Of a stretch of 64,000 nucleotides of DNA, positions 17,121 to 26,317 are shown one piece after another. The notes beneath the pieces were generated by a model, which saw only the letters and a program-made list of their open reading frames with translations, ran no database searches and had not been told where the DNA came from. The stretch's first letter is position 1. Every line of letters begins with the position of its first letter. Location of the stretch: positions 629,453 through 693,452 of the forward strand of contig KB904821.1 of assembly GCA_000380225.1 (NCBI GenBank), in the 5' to 3' direction. The DNA is from a filamentous cyanobacterium ESFC-1 (GTDB taxonomy: Bacteria; Cyanobacteriota; Cyanobacteriia; Cyanobacteriales; Spirulinaceae). Made by a program: the position numbers and the translations under genes.

Positions 17121-18845
17121 CTATTCGCTCAAAAGGGCTTCAACAAACTCATAACTGGAAAAAGGCCGTAAATCTTCAATGCCCTCTCCTGCCCCAATAA
17201 AGCGAATAGGGAGGTTGAGTTGACGACTCACCGCGAGGGCAACACCGCCCTTGGCTGTACCATCGAGTTTAGTCAGAACTACGCCACTCAGTTGAGCCGC
17301 TTCTGCGAATACTTGGGCTTGTCGCAGGCCATTTTGACCTAAAGTTGCGTCTAGCACCAACAACGATTCTACTTTGGCTTCTGGGGCTTTTTTATCGATA
17401 ATCCGGCGAATTTTCGCTAATTCGTCCATGAGGTTCTTTTTGTTTTGCAAGCGTCCGGCAGTGTCTACCAAGAGTAATTCGGTATTGCGGGATATGGCGG
17501 CAGCGATCGCGTCATAAACCACCGCAGCCGGGTCGGTATTTTTGCCGGGATTAGCAATCACATCGGTTTGCGATCGCGTCCCCCAGACTTTCACCTGTTC
17601 CACTGCCGCCGCCCGAAAAGTATCTGCCGCCGCAATCAAAGCTGTGTAGCCGGATTTCTTAGCCAGATGGGCCAACTTACCGATAGTTGTGGTCTTACCC
17701 GCCCCATTTACCCCCGCCAACAGCCAAACATTGAGGGTTTCGTGTTCGGGAACAAAAAGCTGGTCTTCCTCGCCTTCTAGGGGAGCGTCGAGCAAGTCTC
17801 GCAGAATTTTCTTCAGGTACGCGATCGCTTGTTCGGGGGGTAAGGCTTCTTCCCGTAACTTCTCTTGCAAGGTTTCGATAATATAATCAGTGGCTTCAAT
17901 GCCCACATCCGCTTGCAACAGCAACGCTTCGATGGTCATTACCGCATCTTCATTCAGCGGCCCTTGACCCACCACAGACTTGAGTTGATTAACTAAGCCC
18001 CGTCGCGTTTTGCCTAAGCCCTGACGCAACCGTTTGAGCCAGCTAATTTCCTCAGCCGACACCTCATCCGGTTGTCTTCCTTGATCGGCCAGCACTTGCG
18101 CCGACCAAACAAACTCCTCGTCAAACTCCATATAGGGCTTGGGTTTGGCTTTGGGTTCGCTGGACTTCTCGACTTCGGGTTCTGGGGTTTCGATCGCGGT
18201 TTCTTTCAACCGTTCGAGGGCATCCGATTTTTGCATCCAAGCCGGAGTCGGAGTTGCAGGTTCTTCTGGCTCAGGTTCGGGTTCAGAAACGGGTTCGGGC
18301 TGCGGTTCGACCACAGGTTCCGTTTCAGCCACGGGTTGCGGTTCGGGTTGCGGTTCCGATTCAACTTCCGTTTCAGCCACGGGTTGCGGTTCCGATTCGA
18401 CTACGGGTTCGGGCTGCGGTTCGACCACAGATTCCGTTTCAGCCACGGGTTCGGGTGCTGTTTCCGGTTCAGCTTCAGAAACAGGTTCGGGTTCCGTTTC
18501 GACTACGGGTTCGGGTTCCGTTTCCGCTACAGGTTCGGGTGCTGTTTCCGGTTCAGCTTCAGAAACAGGTTCGGGTTCCGGTTCGACTTCAGAAACAGGT
18601 TCGGGTGCTGTTTCCGGTTCAGCTACAGGTTCGGGTTCAGCTTCTGTGGGTTGACGCTGTTGAATATTTTGATAAGCCGCCTTAGCCCATTTTAGATAAT
18701 CCTCTTGTGGGGCTGAGGTCGCTGCTGTTTCTGCGGGTTCGGGTTCATCTGGGGTTTCCTCCTGGGGTGCAGGAGTTTGTTCTTTTTGTTCGTCTTTATT
18801 TTCTTTATCGCGATCGCCAAACTTCCGACGAAACCAATCAAACAC
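17121..18845 (-). CDS. ftsY: Signal recognition particle receptor FtsY with long acidic repeat N-terminus
   Basis: Membrane-associated SRP receptor GTPase for cotranslational targeting; 574 residues. The N-terminus ([16 protein letters not shown]) is a basic membrane-contacting start. Residues about 15-220 are low complexity, built from Glu-Pro-(Glu/Val/Ala) units such as [17 protein letters not shown]. The NG domain follows: the helical N domain ([20 protein letters not shown]), then G1 [16 protein letters not shown]2 [11 protein letters not shown]3 [13 protein letters not shown]4 [10 protein letters not shown] and the closing [10 protein letters not shown]. All GTPase motifs are intact. It lies 79 nt downstream of nusB in the same direction. 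The repeat region also reads open on the opposite strand as Phe/Gly/Arg repeats; I treat that as a shadow. Confidence 0.97.
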   Translation of the reverse strand: MFDWFRRKFGDRDKENKDEQKEQTPAPQEETPDEPEPAETAATSAPQEDYLKWAKAAYQNIQQRQPTEAEPEPVAEPETAPEPVSEVEPEPEPVSEAEPETAPEPVAETEPEPVVETEPEPVSEAEPETAPEPVAETESVVEPQPEPVVESEPQPVAETEVESEPQPEPQPVAETEPVVEPQPEPVSEPEPEPEEPATPTPAWMQKSDALERLKETAIETPEPEVEKSSEPKAKPKPYMEFDEEFVWSAQVLADQGRQPDEVSAEEISWLKRLRQGLGKTRRGLVNQLKSVVGQGPLNEDAVMTIEALLLQADVGIEATDYIIETLQEKLREEALPPEQAIAYLKKILRDLLDAPLEGEEDQLFVPEHETLNVWLLAGVNGAGKTTTIGKLAHLAKKSGYTALIAAADTFRAAAVEQVKVWGTRSQTDVIANPGKNTDPAAVVYDAIAAAISRNTELLLVDTAGRLQNKKNLMDELAKIRRIIDKKAPEAKVESLLVLDATLGQNGLRQAQVFAEAAQLSGVVLTKLDGTAKGGVALAVSRQLNLPIRFIGAGEGIEDLRPFSSYEFVEALLSE

Positions 18846-18924
18846 AGCGTTTCTCTCCGACGGCCATAACAGTACAAGATTGTTTTTTCACTATACCGAA
18901 AAATGGTGTAGCAATAACAAAGGC

Positions 18925-19590
18925 TTACAAGGGGGCTTGGGCTTCGGTTTTGAGTTTTTCACTCACACGCCGCAAAACGCCATTGATTAAACGATAACCC
19001 TCGGATTCTGAGTAGCGTTTGGCTAACTCGACGGCTTCGTTAATGGCAAATTTGACGTTAACCGTAAACTTGCTATCAAGACCCAGTAACCACATTTCCG
19101 CCACCGCAATGCGTAAAATATCTTGGTCGATTTTAGGCAAACGGCTCAACTGCCAATTCACAATCGCCCCGTTAATCATGTTGTCAATTTCGGTTTGACG
19201 GCGGCTCACGGTACTAATCAACTCGATCGCATATTCGCGGACTTCGTACTGATTCGCCAGTTGGACAAATTCGGGCAACTCTACCGCATCTCCTAAGCGG
19301 TTAATCGCCGTTTGAGCCAGTTCTAGGGCTTCTTGCACCATGGCTTTCGCACTGCGAACATCGCTGCTTCGGGTTTCGCTGGTGAGGAGGCGATCGCCCC
19401 CCCGACGAACTTCGGCTGAGGCGGCTTCTAAAGCGTCTTGTAGCTCGGTGGTTAGGGTGCGAATGGCAGCCAAGACCAAATCATTGAGTTTTTGCTCAGA
19501 CAGGTCTTCTGAGTCTTCTACGTTAATTTGGCTCAGGCTCAACAAAGCCAATTCACGGGCAATCCGACGGGGTTGTTTACGGGCAGGCAT
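18925..19590 (-). CDS. nusB: Transcription antitermination factor NusB
   Basis: An all-helical RNA-binding factor that joins NusE (S10) at boxA during rRNA transcription. The 221-residue protein is longer than bacterial NusB (about 140) because of the N-terminal insertion typical of cyanobacteria (residues about 25-105: [19 protein letters not shown] to [27 protein letters not shown]). The start [22 protein letters not shown] matches the R-x-x-A-R-E-x-A-L family opening. The C-terminal core [33 protein letters not shown] and [29 protein letters not shown] is well conserved. It lies upstream of ftsY and downstream of a DUF502 gene on the same strand, a row often seen in cyanobacteria. Tandem repeats begin right at its start codon. 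Confidence 0.95.
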   Translation of the reverse strand: MPARKQPRRIARELALLSLSQINVEDSEDLSEQKLNDLVLAAIRTLTTELQDALEAASAEVRRGGDRLLTSETRSSDVRSAKAMVQEALELAQTAINRLGDAVELPEFVQLANQYEVREYAIELISTVSRRQTEIDNMINGAIVNWQLSRLPKIDQDILRIAVAEMWLLGLDSKFTVNVKFAINEAVELAKRYSESEGYRLINGVLRRVSEKLKTEAQAPL

Positions 19591-19591
19591 G

Positions 19592-19798
19592 ACAGTTATC
19601 AGTTATCAGTTATCAGTTATCAGTTTCTTAGGCAGTAGGGAGTGGGCAGTAGGCAGTGGTTTTTGGGCAGTCGCTCTTCGGCAGTCGGCAATCGGGGGAG
19701 GAGGGGGGAGAAATTAGCAATTACCAATTACCAATTGAGAGAGAAAAAATCTGTTCCCTACCAAAAACCAATGACTAATGACAAATGACCAAGGACAA
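19592..19798. repeat. Short tandem repeats between nusB and DUF502
   Basis: AGTTATC units (19595-19623), GGCAGTA/GGGAGTG units (19630-19680), then TTACCAA and CAAATGA-type units up to the DUF502 stop. No ORF. Confidence 0.8.
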
Positions 19799-19800
19799 AA

Positions 19801-20550
19801 TTAATTATCGTCTTCGACTGGCACAGGTTGAGGATTGTCTTCGGGGATTTCGAGGGGTTTTTCGAGATTTAGGGCTTGTTGGTTCTTTTTCTTGTAAGTT
19901 TTGGGCAGGGCAATGGGTGGGGCGGTTTCGGGGCTGACAATCCCGCCGGAAATTAAGACTTTAAAGGCATCCTCGATGGACATGGAGATATTGAGTACAT
20001 CTTCTTCGGGAATCATGGCATACCAACCTGATGTGGGGTTGGGAGTGGTGGGAATGAAAACACTCAGCATTCGCCGGGGAACTCGCGACTGAAACTCGCC
20101 ATTAGCCGCCCCTGTCACAAAGCCGATTGTCCAAACGCCCCGTCGGGGATATTCCACCATCACCACTCGTCTAAACTTACTACTAGAGTCTTTGAGGAGG
20201 GTTTCGAGGATTTGTTTGAGGGTTTTGTAAACCGAACCTGCCAAGGGAATCGCTTGTAAAATGCGCTCTCCGACATCGAGTAACCACCGTCCGGCAATGT
20301 TACGAGCCATTAAACCAATGATCAAGATTAATCCCAATGGGGCGGCAAATCCTATTGCTAAATTGAGGCAGTAGGTCAGGATGGGGTCTAGCCCTTGAAA
20401 GGGATTGAGTTGTTTGGGGATTTCTGTCAAGAAGTTAATCGCCCAGCGAGCAATGGTATAACTCAGCCAAATCGTGGTTGCTAAGGGGATAACAACTAAT
20501 AATCCGGCGATGAGATCATTTTTGAGGTCTTGCTTCAAGCGTTGCAGCAC
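19801..20550 (-). CDS. DUF502 family membrane protein
   Basis: A 249-residue integral membrane protein of DUF502. The N-terminal MLQRLKQDLKNDLIAGLLVVIPLATTIWLSYTIARWAINF holds the first helix. A second long hydrophobic span (CLNLAIGFAAPLGLILIIGLMARNIAGRWLL) is followed by the diagnostic LDVGERILQAIPLAGSVYKTLKQILETLL and YPRRGVWTIGFVTG. SVFIPTTPNPTSGWYAMIPEEDV and the ISMSIEDAFKVLISGGIV helix complete the domain. The last 45 residues are a polar, Lys/Pro-rich tail. Function is unknown; proteins of this family occur in many bacteria and in plants. It heads the row DUF502-nusB-ftsY, but tandem repeats separate it from nusB by 210 nt. Confidence 0.9.
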   Translation of the reverse strand: MLQRLKQDLKNDLIAGLLVVIPLATTIWLSYTIARWAINFLTEIPKQLNPFQGLDPILTYCLNLAIGFAAPLGLILIIGLMARNIAGRWLLDVGERILQAIPLAGSVYKTLKQILETLLKDSSSKFRRVVMVEYPRRGVWTIGFVTGAANGEFQSRVPRRMLSVFIPTTPNPTSGWYAMIPEEDVLNISMSIEDAFKVLISGGIVSPETAPPIALPKTYKKKNQQALNLEKPLEIPEDNPQPVPVEDDN

Positions 20551-20885
20551 AGATCGCTGACTCTCCTTGGGAGATCGATAAATGTTAAATTACGATGGCG
20601 GGTTGGGAATCGCGATCGCGTCTGAGCGATCTGATTCCTACTTCTTTACATTATTAGGGATTGTGAAGAATTGTTGCAACTTTCCCAGATCGTATCGTAA
20701 AACTTGAGAGAACAGGCAATTCTAAACGCTTATTCTCTCGCAACGATTGACGACAACCAAGGTAATGTAACTTGCTTGACATTTTAACTTAAAGTAGGCG
20801 AAATTCCCCTTCCTCGGAACAGGTGGGGGATGAAAGCCTACAAAGCGTGCTATACTTGTATTATCACTAAATAGTTTTCACGGTA

Positions 20886-22060
20886 ATGCTGAAAGCCACT
20901 CTTGTTAGAATTTATCCAACCGACGAGCAGAAACAACATCTTGCTCAAAGTTTTGGTTGTTGTAGATTGGCTTGGAACTTTGCTCTCAATCTTACCAACG
21001 AAACCTATAAAGCTACAGGTTTTGGATTGAATCGATTTGCTATTCAGAAAGAGATAACTAAGCTCAAGAAAGAATACGAATGGATGAAAGAGCCTTATTC
21101 TCAATGCTTGCAAGTGGTAGCTCTAAACCTTTCTAGAGCTTTTATCAATTTCTTTGAGGGTAGATCAGCATATCCTCAATTCAAATCAAAGCACCGCAAA
21201 CAGTCAATCAGTTACCCTCAAAATGTTTCTCTTGTAAAAGATGGGTTGAAGTTCCCGAAGATGGGAATTGTTTATGCTAAGTTACATAGACCTATTGAGG
21301 GTAAAATCAAGACGGTAACGGTGTCAATGAACGCTTGCATGTCAATACCTTGCTTCTGTCTTAGTTGACGATGGAAAAGATACACCAGAACAGTCAACAG
21401 AAGGAAAAGCGATTGGTATTGATTTAGGATTGGCTCCGGCTTGCGATTACTTCAGACGGTTCAAAATTTGATAATCCTAGATGGATAGCAAAACACGAAC
21501 GCAATTTGAAAGCCAAACAAAAACGGCTATCCAGACGGCAAAAAGGGTCTAACAACCGTAACAAGACCCGCAAGCAAGTAGCCAGTGTTCATAATAAAAT
21601 ATCTCGTTGTCGAGAAGACTTCCATCACAAGCTATCGCGCAGGATAGTCAACGAAAACCAAGTTATTTGTGTGGAAGATTTAGCTGTTAAAAACATGGTT
21701 AAAAATCACAACTTAGCTAAGGCGATAAGTCAGGTAGGTTGGGGTCAATTCTGCACCATGTTGAAATATAAAGCTGAATGGGAAGGGAAAGTCTACCTTG
21801 AGGTAAGCCGCTTCTTTCCTAGTTCTAAGATTTGTAATACTTGCCTCAATCAAGTCAAAAGCCTTCCCCTTGATGTGAGGTCTTGGCGGTGTGAGAAGTG
21901 TCAAACTAAACATGACCGTGACCTAAATGCCGCCAAGAATATAAGAGATGAAGGACTGCGTATTTTATCCCCCCGAACGGGGGAGATCGCCTATTGCCCA
22001 GGTGTAAGTCGAGACAGTAGAGGACGAAAGAAATCTACTGTTTCGCAGTCTGTTGGATAG
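20886..22060 (+). pseudogene. tnpB: tnpB (RNA-guided nuclease, transposon-encoded), two frameshifts
   Basis: Together the pieces encode a nearly complete TnpB of about 390 residues. Piece 1 (20886-21368) starts MLKATLVRIYPTDEQKQHLAQSFG and runs to TVSMNAC, after which the frame is wrong. The expected continuation (QYLASVLVDDGKD, then GKAIGIDLGL with the first RuvC Asp) reads in a shifted frame from about 21349. A second shift near 21443 restores the frame for TSDGSKFDNPRW and piece 2 (to 22060). Piece 2 holds the RuvC Glu (VICVEDLAVKNM), two CxxC zinc knuckles (CNTC, CEKC) and the last Asp (HDRDLNAAKN). So all catalytic residues survive but are split across frames. Family function: a nuclease guided by an omega RNA from the element's 3' end. 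Probably inactive unless frameshifting or sequencing error is involved. Confidence 0.88.
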
Positions 22061-22100
22061 GAAGCCCCAACAAGAGCATAAGCAGGTTGGGGTAGTTCAC
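21965..22100 (+). ncRNA. Possible omega (right-end) RNA of the tnpB element
   Basis: Family knowledge: the guide RNA of TnpB overlaps the 3' end of tnpB and runs to the right end of the element. The segment has a CCCCCCGAACGGGGGAG hairpin at its start and a C-rich/G-rich pair (GCCCCAAC with GTTGGGGT) near its end. Location is inferred from the family, with no direct evidence of transcription. Confidence 0.35.
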
Positions 22101-22144
22101 CACTGAGGCTGCTGGTATTTTCGTAATCGACGGGTGAAAGTCGG

Positions 22145-23002
22145 CTAAGATGATTCAATTTTGGGCGGTGTCGATCGGGATTCGGGGGAATCTTTCAATT
22201 CCCAAACTTTGAGGACGATCATATATTCATAAAAGGCTTGCAGCGTACACCAAGTAAAGCCAGGGCTGCCATCAAGCCACCCTCCCAAGAAAAAGTACAT
22301 ATAAAAAAAACGCACCAAAGGACGAAAGGGAAGACGCAGCGATAAATCTTTGAGGGCCCGTCGGCGTTCAACTTCGGTTTGACCGAGGAAAATCTGCCCC
22401 CAACGCACTTGGCCTTTTTCCAGTTGACGGATTGTTTCTTGGGCTTCGTCGCTGGAGTAGCGGTTGTGTTTATCAAACCAGCGAGCAAAACCTTTGCCAG
22501 AAGTGTAGTGAGGGTAGGTTTCTTTGAGAAAGCCTGTGGGGCCGTCGCAAACTTCTCTTTCGGTGTGGCCGTAGTCGTCAAACCACACCTTACCTTTGCG
22601 AAAAAGGCGCATTTGGTAGCGGGGATACTGGGTGCAGTGACGAATCCAGTGGTTCATAAACAAAACCCGCTCGGCGACATAATAGCCGATATCTTCCCCG
22701 GATTGAGTGGCTTGGACGCATTCGGCAAAAAGTTCAGGAGTCATGCGTTCGTCGGCTTCGAGGATGTACACCCAGTCATGTTGAGTGGGGACTTCCTCTA
22801 GCATCCAAGTGCGCTGACGACCGTGACTTTCAAAGGCGTGTTGAACCACGCGCACGTTATATTGTTGGGCGATTTCGACGGTGCGATCGCGACTCAAAGA
22901 ATCAACTACAACAATATCATCACAGAGATCGCGGGCTGATTCGATACAAGCCGCGATCTCGACTTCTTCGTTGTAGGTCAGGATGTAAATAGAAAACATC
23001 AA
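22145..23002 (-). CDS. Glycosyltransferase family 2 (WaaE/KdtX-like)
   Basis: A 285-residue GT-A enzyme. The start MMFSIYILTYNEEVEIAACIES is the family 2 opening with T-Y-N-E. VVVDSLSRDRTVEIAQQY supplies the nucleotide-sugar Asp region, and YILEADERMTPELF the D-x-D-equivalent (EADE), as in lipopolysaccharide core glucosyltransferases of the WaaE group. Later segments are RYQMRLFRKGKVWFDDYGHTERE and HYTSGKGFARWFDKHNRYSSDEA, with LRLPFRPLVRFFYMYFFLGGWLDGSPGF forming a C-terminal membrane-associated hydrophobic stretch. It probably adds a hexose in lipid-linked or exopolysaccharide synthesis at the inner face of the membrane. The next gene on this strand upstream is the HpsJ-family gene (49-nt gap), so a shared role in surface polysaccharide is plausible. 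Confidence 0.9.
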   Translation of the reverse strand: MMFSIYILTYNEEVEIAACIESARDLCDDIVVVDSLSRDRTVEIAQQYNVRVVQHAFESHGRQRTWMLEEVPTQHDWVYILEADERMTPELFAECVQATQSGEDIGYYVAERVLFMNHWIRHCTQYPRYQMRLFRKGKVWFDDYGHTEREVCDGPTGFLKETYPHYTSGKGFARWFDKHNRYSSDEAQETIRQLEKGQVRWGQIFLGQTEVERRRALKDLSLRLPFRPLVRFFYMYFFLGGWLDGSPGFTWCTLQAFYEYMIVLKVWELKDSPESRSTPPKIESS

Positions 23003-23051
23003 AGAATGCAGGTTTTAGGGGTGAGGAGCAATAATCAGCGATAAAGCAGCT

Positions 23052-23855
23052 TTATTTGGCAGAAGCACGGCGACGGTTACCGCTACCCGTACCTAAGCCC
23101 TTAAAGCCCGTCCAACCGATAGCAATGTAACCAATGGCCAACAGGAAGCTACTAATACCAATACGAATCCCATTTTTAAAGGCTTCGGTTTTGGCTTGGC
23201 TTTCGAGTTCGGTGCGTTGGGTGGCCAGTTCAGTTTTGCGTTTCTCGATTTCGTCTTGAACAACGTTAGGATTTTCCCGCACAGTGAGGATTTGCTCGCG
23301 TAATTGTTCGGCTTGAGCGACTTGTTCGGGGGGAATTTCTTGACCTTGGAATGACCCGGATTCAATCACTTCATCGAGTTGAGCCAATTGTTCATCCAGT
23401 TGGTCTTGGTTGCCGAGTAAAGTCGTAATGCGTTCTTCTTGTTGGGTAATCTGATCTTCGAGGGTGCTGGCTTGTTGATCGATTTCCGCGAGTCTGTCAG
23501 CACTAATATTGCTGAGATTGCTGATATGCAGGGGAACCAATAGCAAGAAAAGTAAACCGAGTACACTCGCGAGACAAAACGCCCAAAAGCGCAAATCGGT
23601 AAACATCGACCCACCCCCGGCGGGTTCGACAGTATTGCCAATCCAATAGCCCACCAGCAGAAAAACAATCCCCACCATCGGGATAATACCGCGATCGACA
23701 ATGGCGTTGGTAAAGCCCACTTGCCATTGGGGAACGGTAGGGTCAAAGGGGATTAAAAGGGTCGCATAATCGACTAAGGATGACAAAATCAGAATAACGG
23801 CAACGACTTTAAGCGCGATCGCCGTAAAGGAAGCGAAAGCTGGATTACTATTCAT
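23052..23855 (-). CDS. hpsJ: HpsJ-family membrane protein
   Basis: A 267-residue protein with three N-terminal membrane helices (about residues 12-35, 55-75, 88-110), a cytoplasmic or periplasmic coiled coil (about 118-225, e.g. DQQASTLEDQITQQEERITTLLGNQDQLDEQLAQLDEVIES), and one last helix (IGISSFLLAIGYIAIGWTGF) before a basic tail. This layout and the N-terminal VDYATLLIPFDPTVPQWQVGFTNAIVDRGIIPMVGI match the HpsJ family. Family members are linked to hormogonium polysaccharide secretion and gliding in filamentous cyanobacteria. It lies upstream of a family 2 glycosyltransferase on the same strand. HpsJ-A and HpsJ-B subtypes exist; I cannot separate them here. Confidence 0.82.
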   Translation of the reverse strand: MNSNPAFASFTAIALKVVAVILILSSLVDYATLLIPFDPTVPQWQVGFTNAIVDRGIIPMVGIVFLLVGYWIGNTVEPAGGGSMFTDLRFWAFCLASVLGLLFLLLVPLHISNLSNISADRLAEIDQQASTLEDQITQQEERITTLLGNQDQLDEQLAQLDEVIESGSFQGQEIPPEQVAQAEQLREQILTVRENPNVVQDEIEKRKTELATQRTELESQAKTEAFKNGIRIGISSFLLAIGYIAIGWTGFKGLGTGSGNRRRASAK

Positions 23856-24121
23856 ATTTTTCGGTGTTGATAGTGGGTTTTCGATTTAAAAAGTTGTGTG
23901 AGTGGATCGGTTAAGAGTGCATCCCATTGGCGCGATCGCACATTTGATTTTAGAAACACCCCTGCCCTAAAACTTGTGCCGATCTTATCGTACACTCTAC
24001 CTCCCCCTACTCCGGGTCAATCTTAGCCTAGCCAATGTCGAGTTGTGGGCTTTTCTATAAACCTTCACCGGAAAATCTTGCGAGTTGTCCTTGCCCTTTA
24101 GGGCGAGGAGGGATAGAAGTT

Positions 24122-24156
24122 AAAAGTAAGGGGTTCGATATCCCTTGCTTTTAAAA
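24122..24156. terminator. Bidirectional terminator-like hairpin
   Basis: AAAAGTAAGGG pairs with CCCTTGCTTTT (one G-T) over 9 nt; the A- and T-rich arms give a T-run on either strand. Confidence 0.6.
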
Positions 24157-24225
24157 ATACGCTACACTAATCCTTCATCGTGGTGAAATGTCATTGGTCA
24201 TTGGTCGTTGGTCATTGGTAATTTC

Positions 24226-24302
24226 TTCCCCCTCTTCCCACTCCTCCCCCTCTTCCCCCTCCTCCCACTCCTCCCACTCCTCCCACTCCTCCCCCTCTCC
24301 CA
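24226..24302. repeat. C/T-rich microsatellite (CTCCCACTC / CCCCTCTTC units)
   Basis: About 75 nt of nearly pure pyrimidine on the plus strand in 6- to 9-nt units, 140 nt upstream of nadA. A shorter tract of the same type is at about 47937-47978. Confidence 0.85.
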
Positions 24303-24441
24303 ACCACTACCCATCCCCGACGGAAACCCACCCCCGCTCGTACAGGAAACCGAACCCCTTTTTGGTAGATTTAACTATAATATTTATGGTGAATCTAACT
24401 ATAATTGAAATTCCGCCAACCCTTACCAACACCCCTAAACT

Positions 24442-25404
24442 GTGTTTACAACCCTACTCAACCAACCCAACGCCAACCCGATTCCCAACGACCTTTTTGC
24501 CGCCATTGAAGACTTGAAAAAAGAACTCAATGCGGTCATTCTCGCTCACTACTACCAAGACGCTGATATTCAAGACATTGCGGATTATCTCGGCGATTCT
24601 CTGGGCTTATCTCAACAAGCCGCGAGTACCAATGCTGATGTGATTGTGTTCGCGGGGGTTCACTTTATGGCAGAAACGGCGAAGATTCTCAACCCGGATA
24701 AGTTGGTACTGCTGCCCGACTTAGAAGCCGGATGCTCTCTGGCGGATAGCTGCCCTCCCTCGGAGTTTGCGCGGTTTAAGTCACAGCATCCTGACCATAT
24801 TGTGATTTCTTATATTAACTGTACGGCTGAAATTAAGGCCATGAGCGATATTATCTGCACCAGTTCTAATGCGGTGAAGATTGTCAATCAAATCCCGGCA
24901 GAACAGCCGATTATTTTTGCGCCAGACCGCAATTTGGGGCGCTATGTCATGGAAGAAACGGGACGAGATATGGTGTTGTGGCAAGGCAGTTGTATTGTTC
25001 ACGAAACCTTTTCTGAAAAGAAGATGGTGCAGTTAAAAATTGAACATCCCGAAGCCGAAATTATTGCCCACCCGGAATGCGAAGAAGTGGTACTACGTCA
25101 TGCGAATTATATTGGCTCGACTACGGCTTTATTAAAATATTGCCAGCAAAGTGATTCTGATGGGTTTATCGTGGCGACAGAACCCGGAATCATCCACCAA
25201 ATGCGAAAAGCGGCTCCTCACAAAACCTTTATTCCGGCTCCGGCTATGAGTAATTGCGCTTGTAATGAATGCCCCCACATGCGCTTGAATACCCTTGAAA
25301 AGCTGTATTTGGCGATGAAGAATCGTCAACCGGAAATTACGATGCCAGAAGCGACTCGCGTTGCGGCATTACGTCCCATTCAACGAATGCTGGAAATGAG
25401 TTAG
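24442..25404 (+). CDS. nadA: Quinolinate synthase NadA
   Basis: [4Fe-4S] enzyme condensing iminoaspartate with dihydroxyacetone phosphate to quinolinate in NAD biosynthesis; 320 residues, cytoplasmic. The start is a GTG at 24442, because the frame upstream has no better codon and homologues begin a short distance before [22 protein letters not shown]. Diagnostic segments are [108 protein letters not shown], and the final [18 protein letters not shown]. The three cluster-binding cysteines fall in the [11 protein letters not shown] and CNEC segments. It is monocistronic with a strong terminator 28 nt after the stop. Confidence 0.97.
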   Translation: MFTTLLNQPNANPIPNDLFAAIEDLKKELNAVILAHYYQDADIQDIADYLGDSLGLSQQAASTNADVIVFAGVHFMAETAKILNPDKLVLLPDLEAGCSLADSCPPSEFARFKSQHPDHIVISYINCTAEIKAMSDIICTSSNAVKIVNQIPAEQPIIFAPDRNLGRYVMEETGRDMVLWQGSCIVHETFSEKKMVQLKIEHPEAEIIAHPECEEVVLRHANYIGSTTALLKYCQQSDSDGFIVATEPGIIHQMRKAAPHKTFIPAPAMSNCACNECPHMRLNTLEKLYLAMKNRQPEITMPEATRVAALRPIQRMLEMS

Positions 25405-25432
25405 ACCAGGAATCCAAATTCAGCTTCAAAAG

Positions 25433-25478
25433 AAGTCGTATTTTGTTTTTTTACACAAGGAAAAAATACGACTTTTTC
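25433..25478. terminator. Strong terminator of nadA
   Basis: A perfect 12-bp stem, AAGTCGTATTTT (25433-25444) with AAAATACGACTT (25463-25474), is followed by TTT. The A-rich inner arms make it work on both strands. Confidence 0.8.
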
Positions 25479-25717
25479 CGATTGTCTATCAAGTCCGACT
25501 GGGGTTTAACTCAGACAAAAGCCAGAATCGCTCTAATGGGTCAGCTTTACAAAAATTACCGCGATCGCCCTGAGCTTATGGTAAATTGTCTTGATTTTAC
25601 GGTTCCTAAAATCGTAAAATACAGTTATCCTATACACAAAGTAAATAAAACTTCAGTAATATCACTGAAGTTAATAATTTCTAACTCAAATTTTATCAGT
25701 AAATGCTAGGAGATTGT

Positions 25718-26302
25718 ATGAAACTTTGGAGCAAATCACGGGGTTTGGTCATCGGCGCGATCGCGACTCAACTGTTGTGCCAGGCTTTACCCAGTCACGC
25801 AGCTACCCTGTCTGGGTCTTTTTCAGAAGAATTGGGGGGTAAAGTTTTATCCGGTTCTTTTACCGGAACTGACGGTGACAATAATGGGCAGTTGAATGCG
25901 TGGGATTTAACGTCATTTAATGCCACTTGGGGGGATTTCAGTTGGGATTTAAGTGGTTTAGGGGGCTTTCGTAAATATGAAGATACGGGCCTCATTGACT
26001 GGATTTATGCCCAGCAATATCAAAGCAGTTCTCAACAAGTCCAAACTTTGAGTTATACGCCGTTGCAAGTGGGGGTTTTTGAGTTCTCCATCAGTGATGT
26101 TTCAGGAATCGATCGCATGGCGTATAATTGGCGCTGGGAAAACGGCATTGCCCCCTCGGTGGATGTTGTGGCGGACGATCCTAACCCGATCGCGGAGGTT
26201 CCCGACCTTTCCGACCCGACAACCTCGGTTCCCGAACCCTCGTTGTTATTGGGCTTAGGGGCAGTTGCCGCTTGGTCAATTTCGAGACGCGATCGCCCCT
26301 AG
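25718..26302 (+). CDS. PEP-CTERM sorted exported protein
   Basis: A 194-residue secreted protein. The ATG at 25718, not the earlier ATG at 25703, is preceded by AGGAG at a good distance. It opens with MKLWSKSRGLVIGAIATQLL and the signal peptide ends at PSHAA. The mature part (about residues 30-165) is a beta-rich domain of unknown function, with NAWDLTSFNATWGDFSWDLSGLGGF and a repeated DP-rich stretch. The C-terminus has the PEP-CTERM signal SVPEPSLLLGLGAVAAWSIS followed by RRDRP, the Pro-Glu-Pro, membrane helix and Arg cluster read by an exosortase/archaeosortase system. That system removes the tail and places the protein outside the cell. No exosortase gene is in the window. The S41 peptidase follows after 15 nt. 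Confidence 0.85.
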   Translation: MKLWSKSRGLVIGAIATQLLCQALPSHAATLSGSFSEELGGKVLSGSFTGTDGDNNGQLNAWDLTSFNATWGDFSWDLSGLGGFRKYEDTGLIDWIYAQQYQSSSQQVQTLSYTPLQVGVFEFSISDVSGIDRMAYNWRWENGIAPSVDVVADDPNPIAEVPDLSDPTTSVPEPSLLLGLGAVAAWSISRRDRP

Positions 26303-26317
26303 GTCAATTATTCGTTT

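Larger units (their letters stand above)
20805..22100 (+). mobile_element. IS200/IS605-type tnpB-only element (IS1341 group), degenerate
   Basis: The element contains one tnpB reading frame broken twice and no tnpA. A hairpin-like segment upstream (TTCCCCTTCCTCGGAACAGG and following G-run, about 20808-20835) and the GGTTGGGGTAGTTCAC segment ending near 22100 look like the subterminal structures of such elements. The exact ends are estimates. Confidence 0.65.
23856..24441. other. Gap between hpsJ and nadA: terminator and pyrimidine-rich microsatellite
   Basis: No credible gene. It holds hairpins near 24090-24110 (CCTTGCCC with GGGCGAGG, like the subterminal hairpins of tnpB elements) and 24122-24152, TTGGTCA-type repeats (24190-24220), a C/T-rich repeat (24226-24302) and an AT-rich 60 nt before nadA that probably holds its promoter (TTTAACTATAATAT near 24368). 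Confidence 0.5.

Noticed and set aside
18072..18695. A 207-residue plus-strand frame rich in Phe, Gly and Arg inside ftsY
   Set aside because: It is the antisense reading of the Glu-Pro repeat codons of FtsY. Low complexity keeps all three antisense frames open, and there is no start signal or family similarity.
24188..24517. A frame reading HSSPSSPSSHSS-type repeats upstream of nadA
   Set aside because: A translation of the C/T microsatellite; it overlaps the nadA start in another frame.
25443..25709. An 88-residue frame between nadA and the PEP-CTERM gene
   Set aside because: It begins inside the nadA terminator stem, has an AT-driven composition and no family features.
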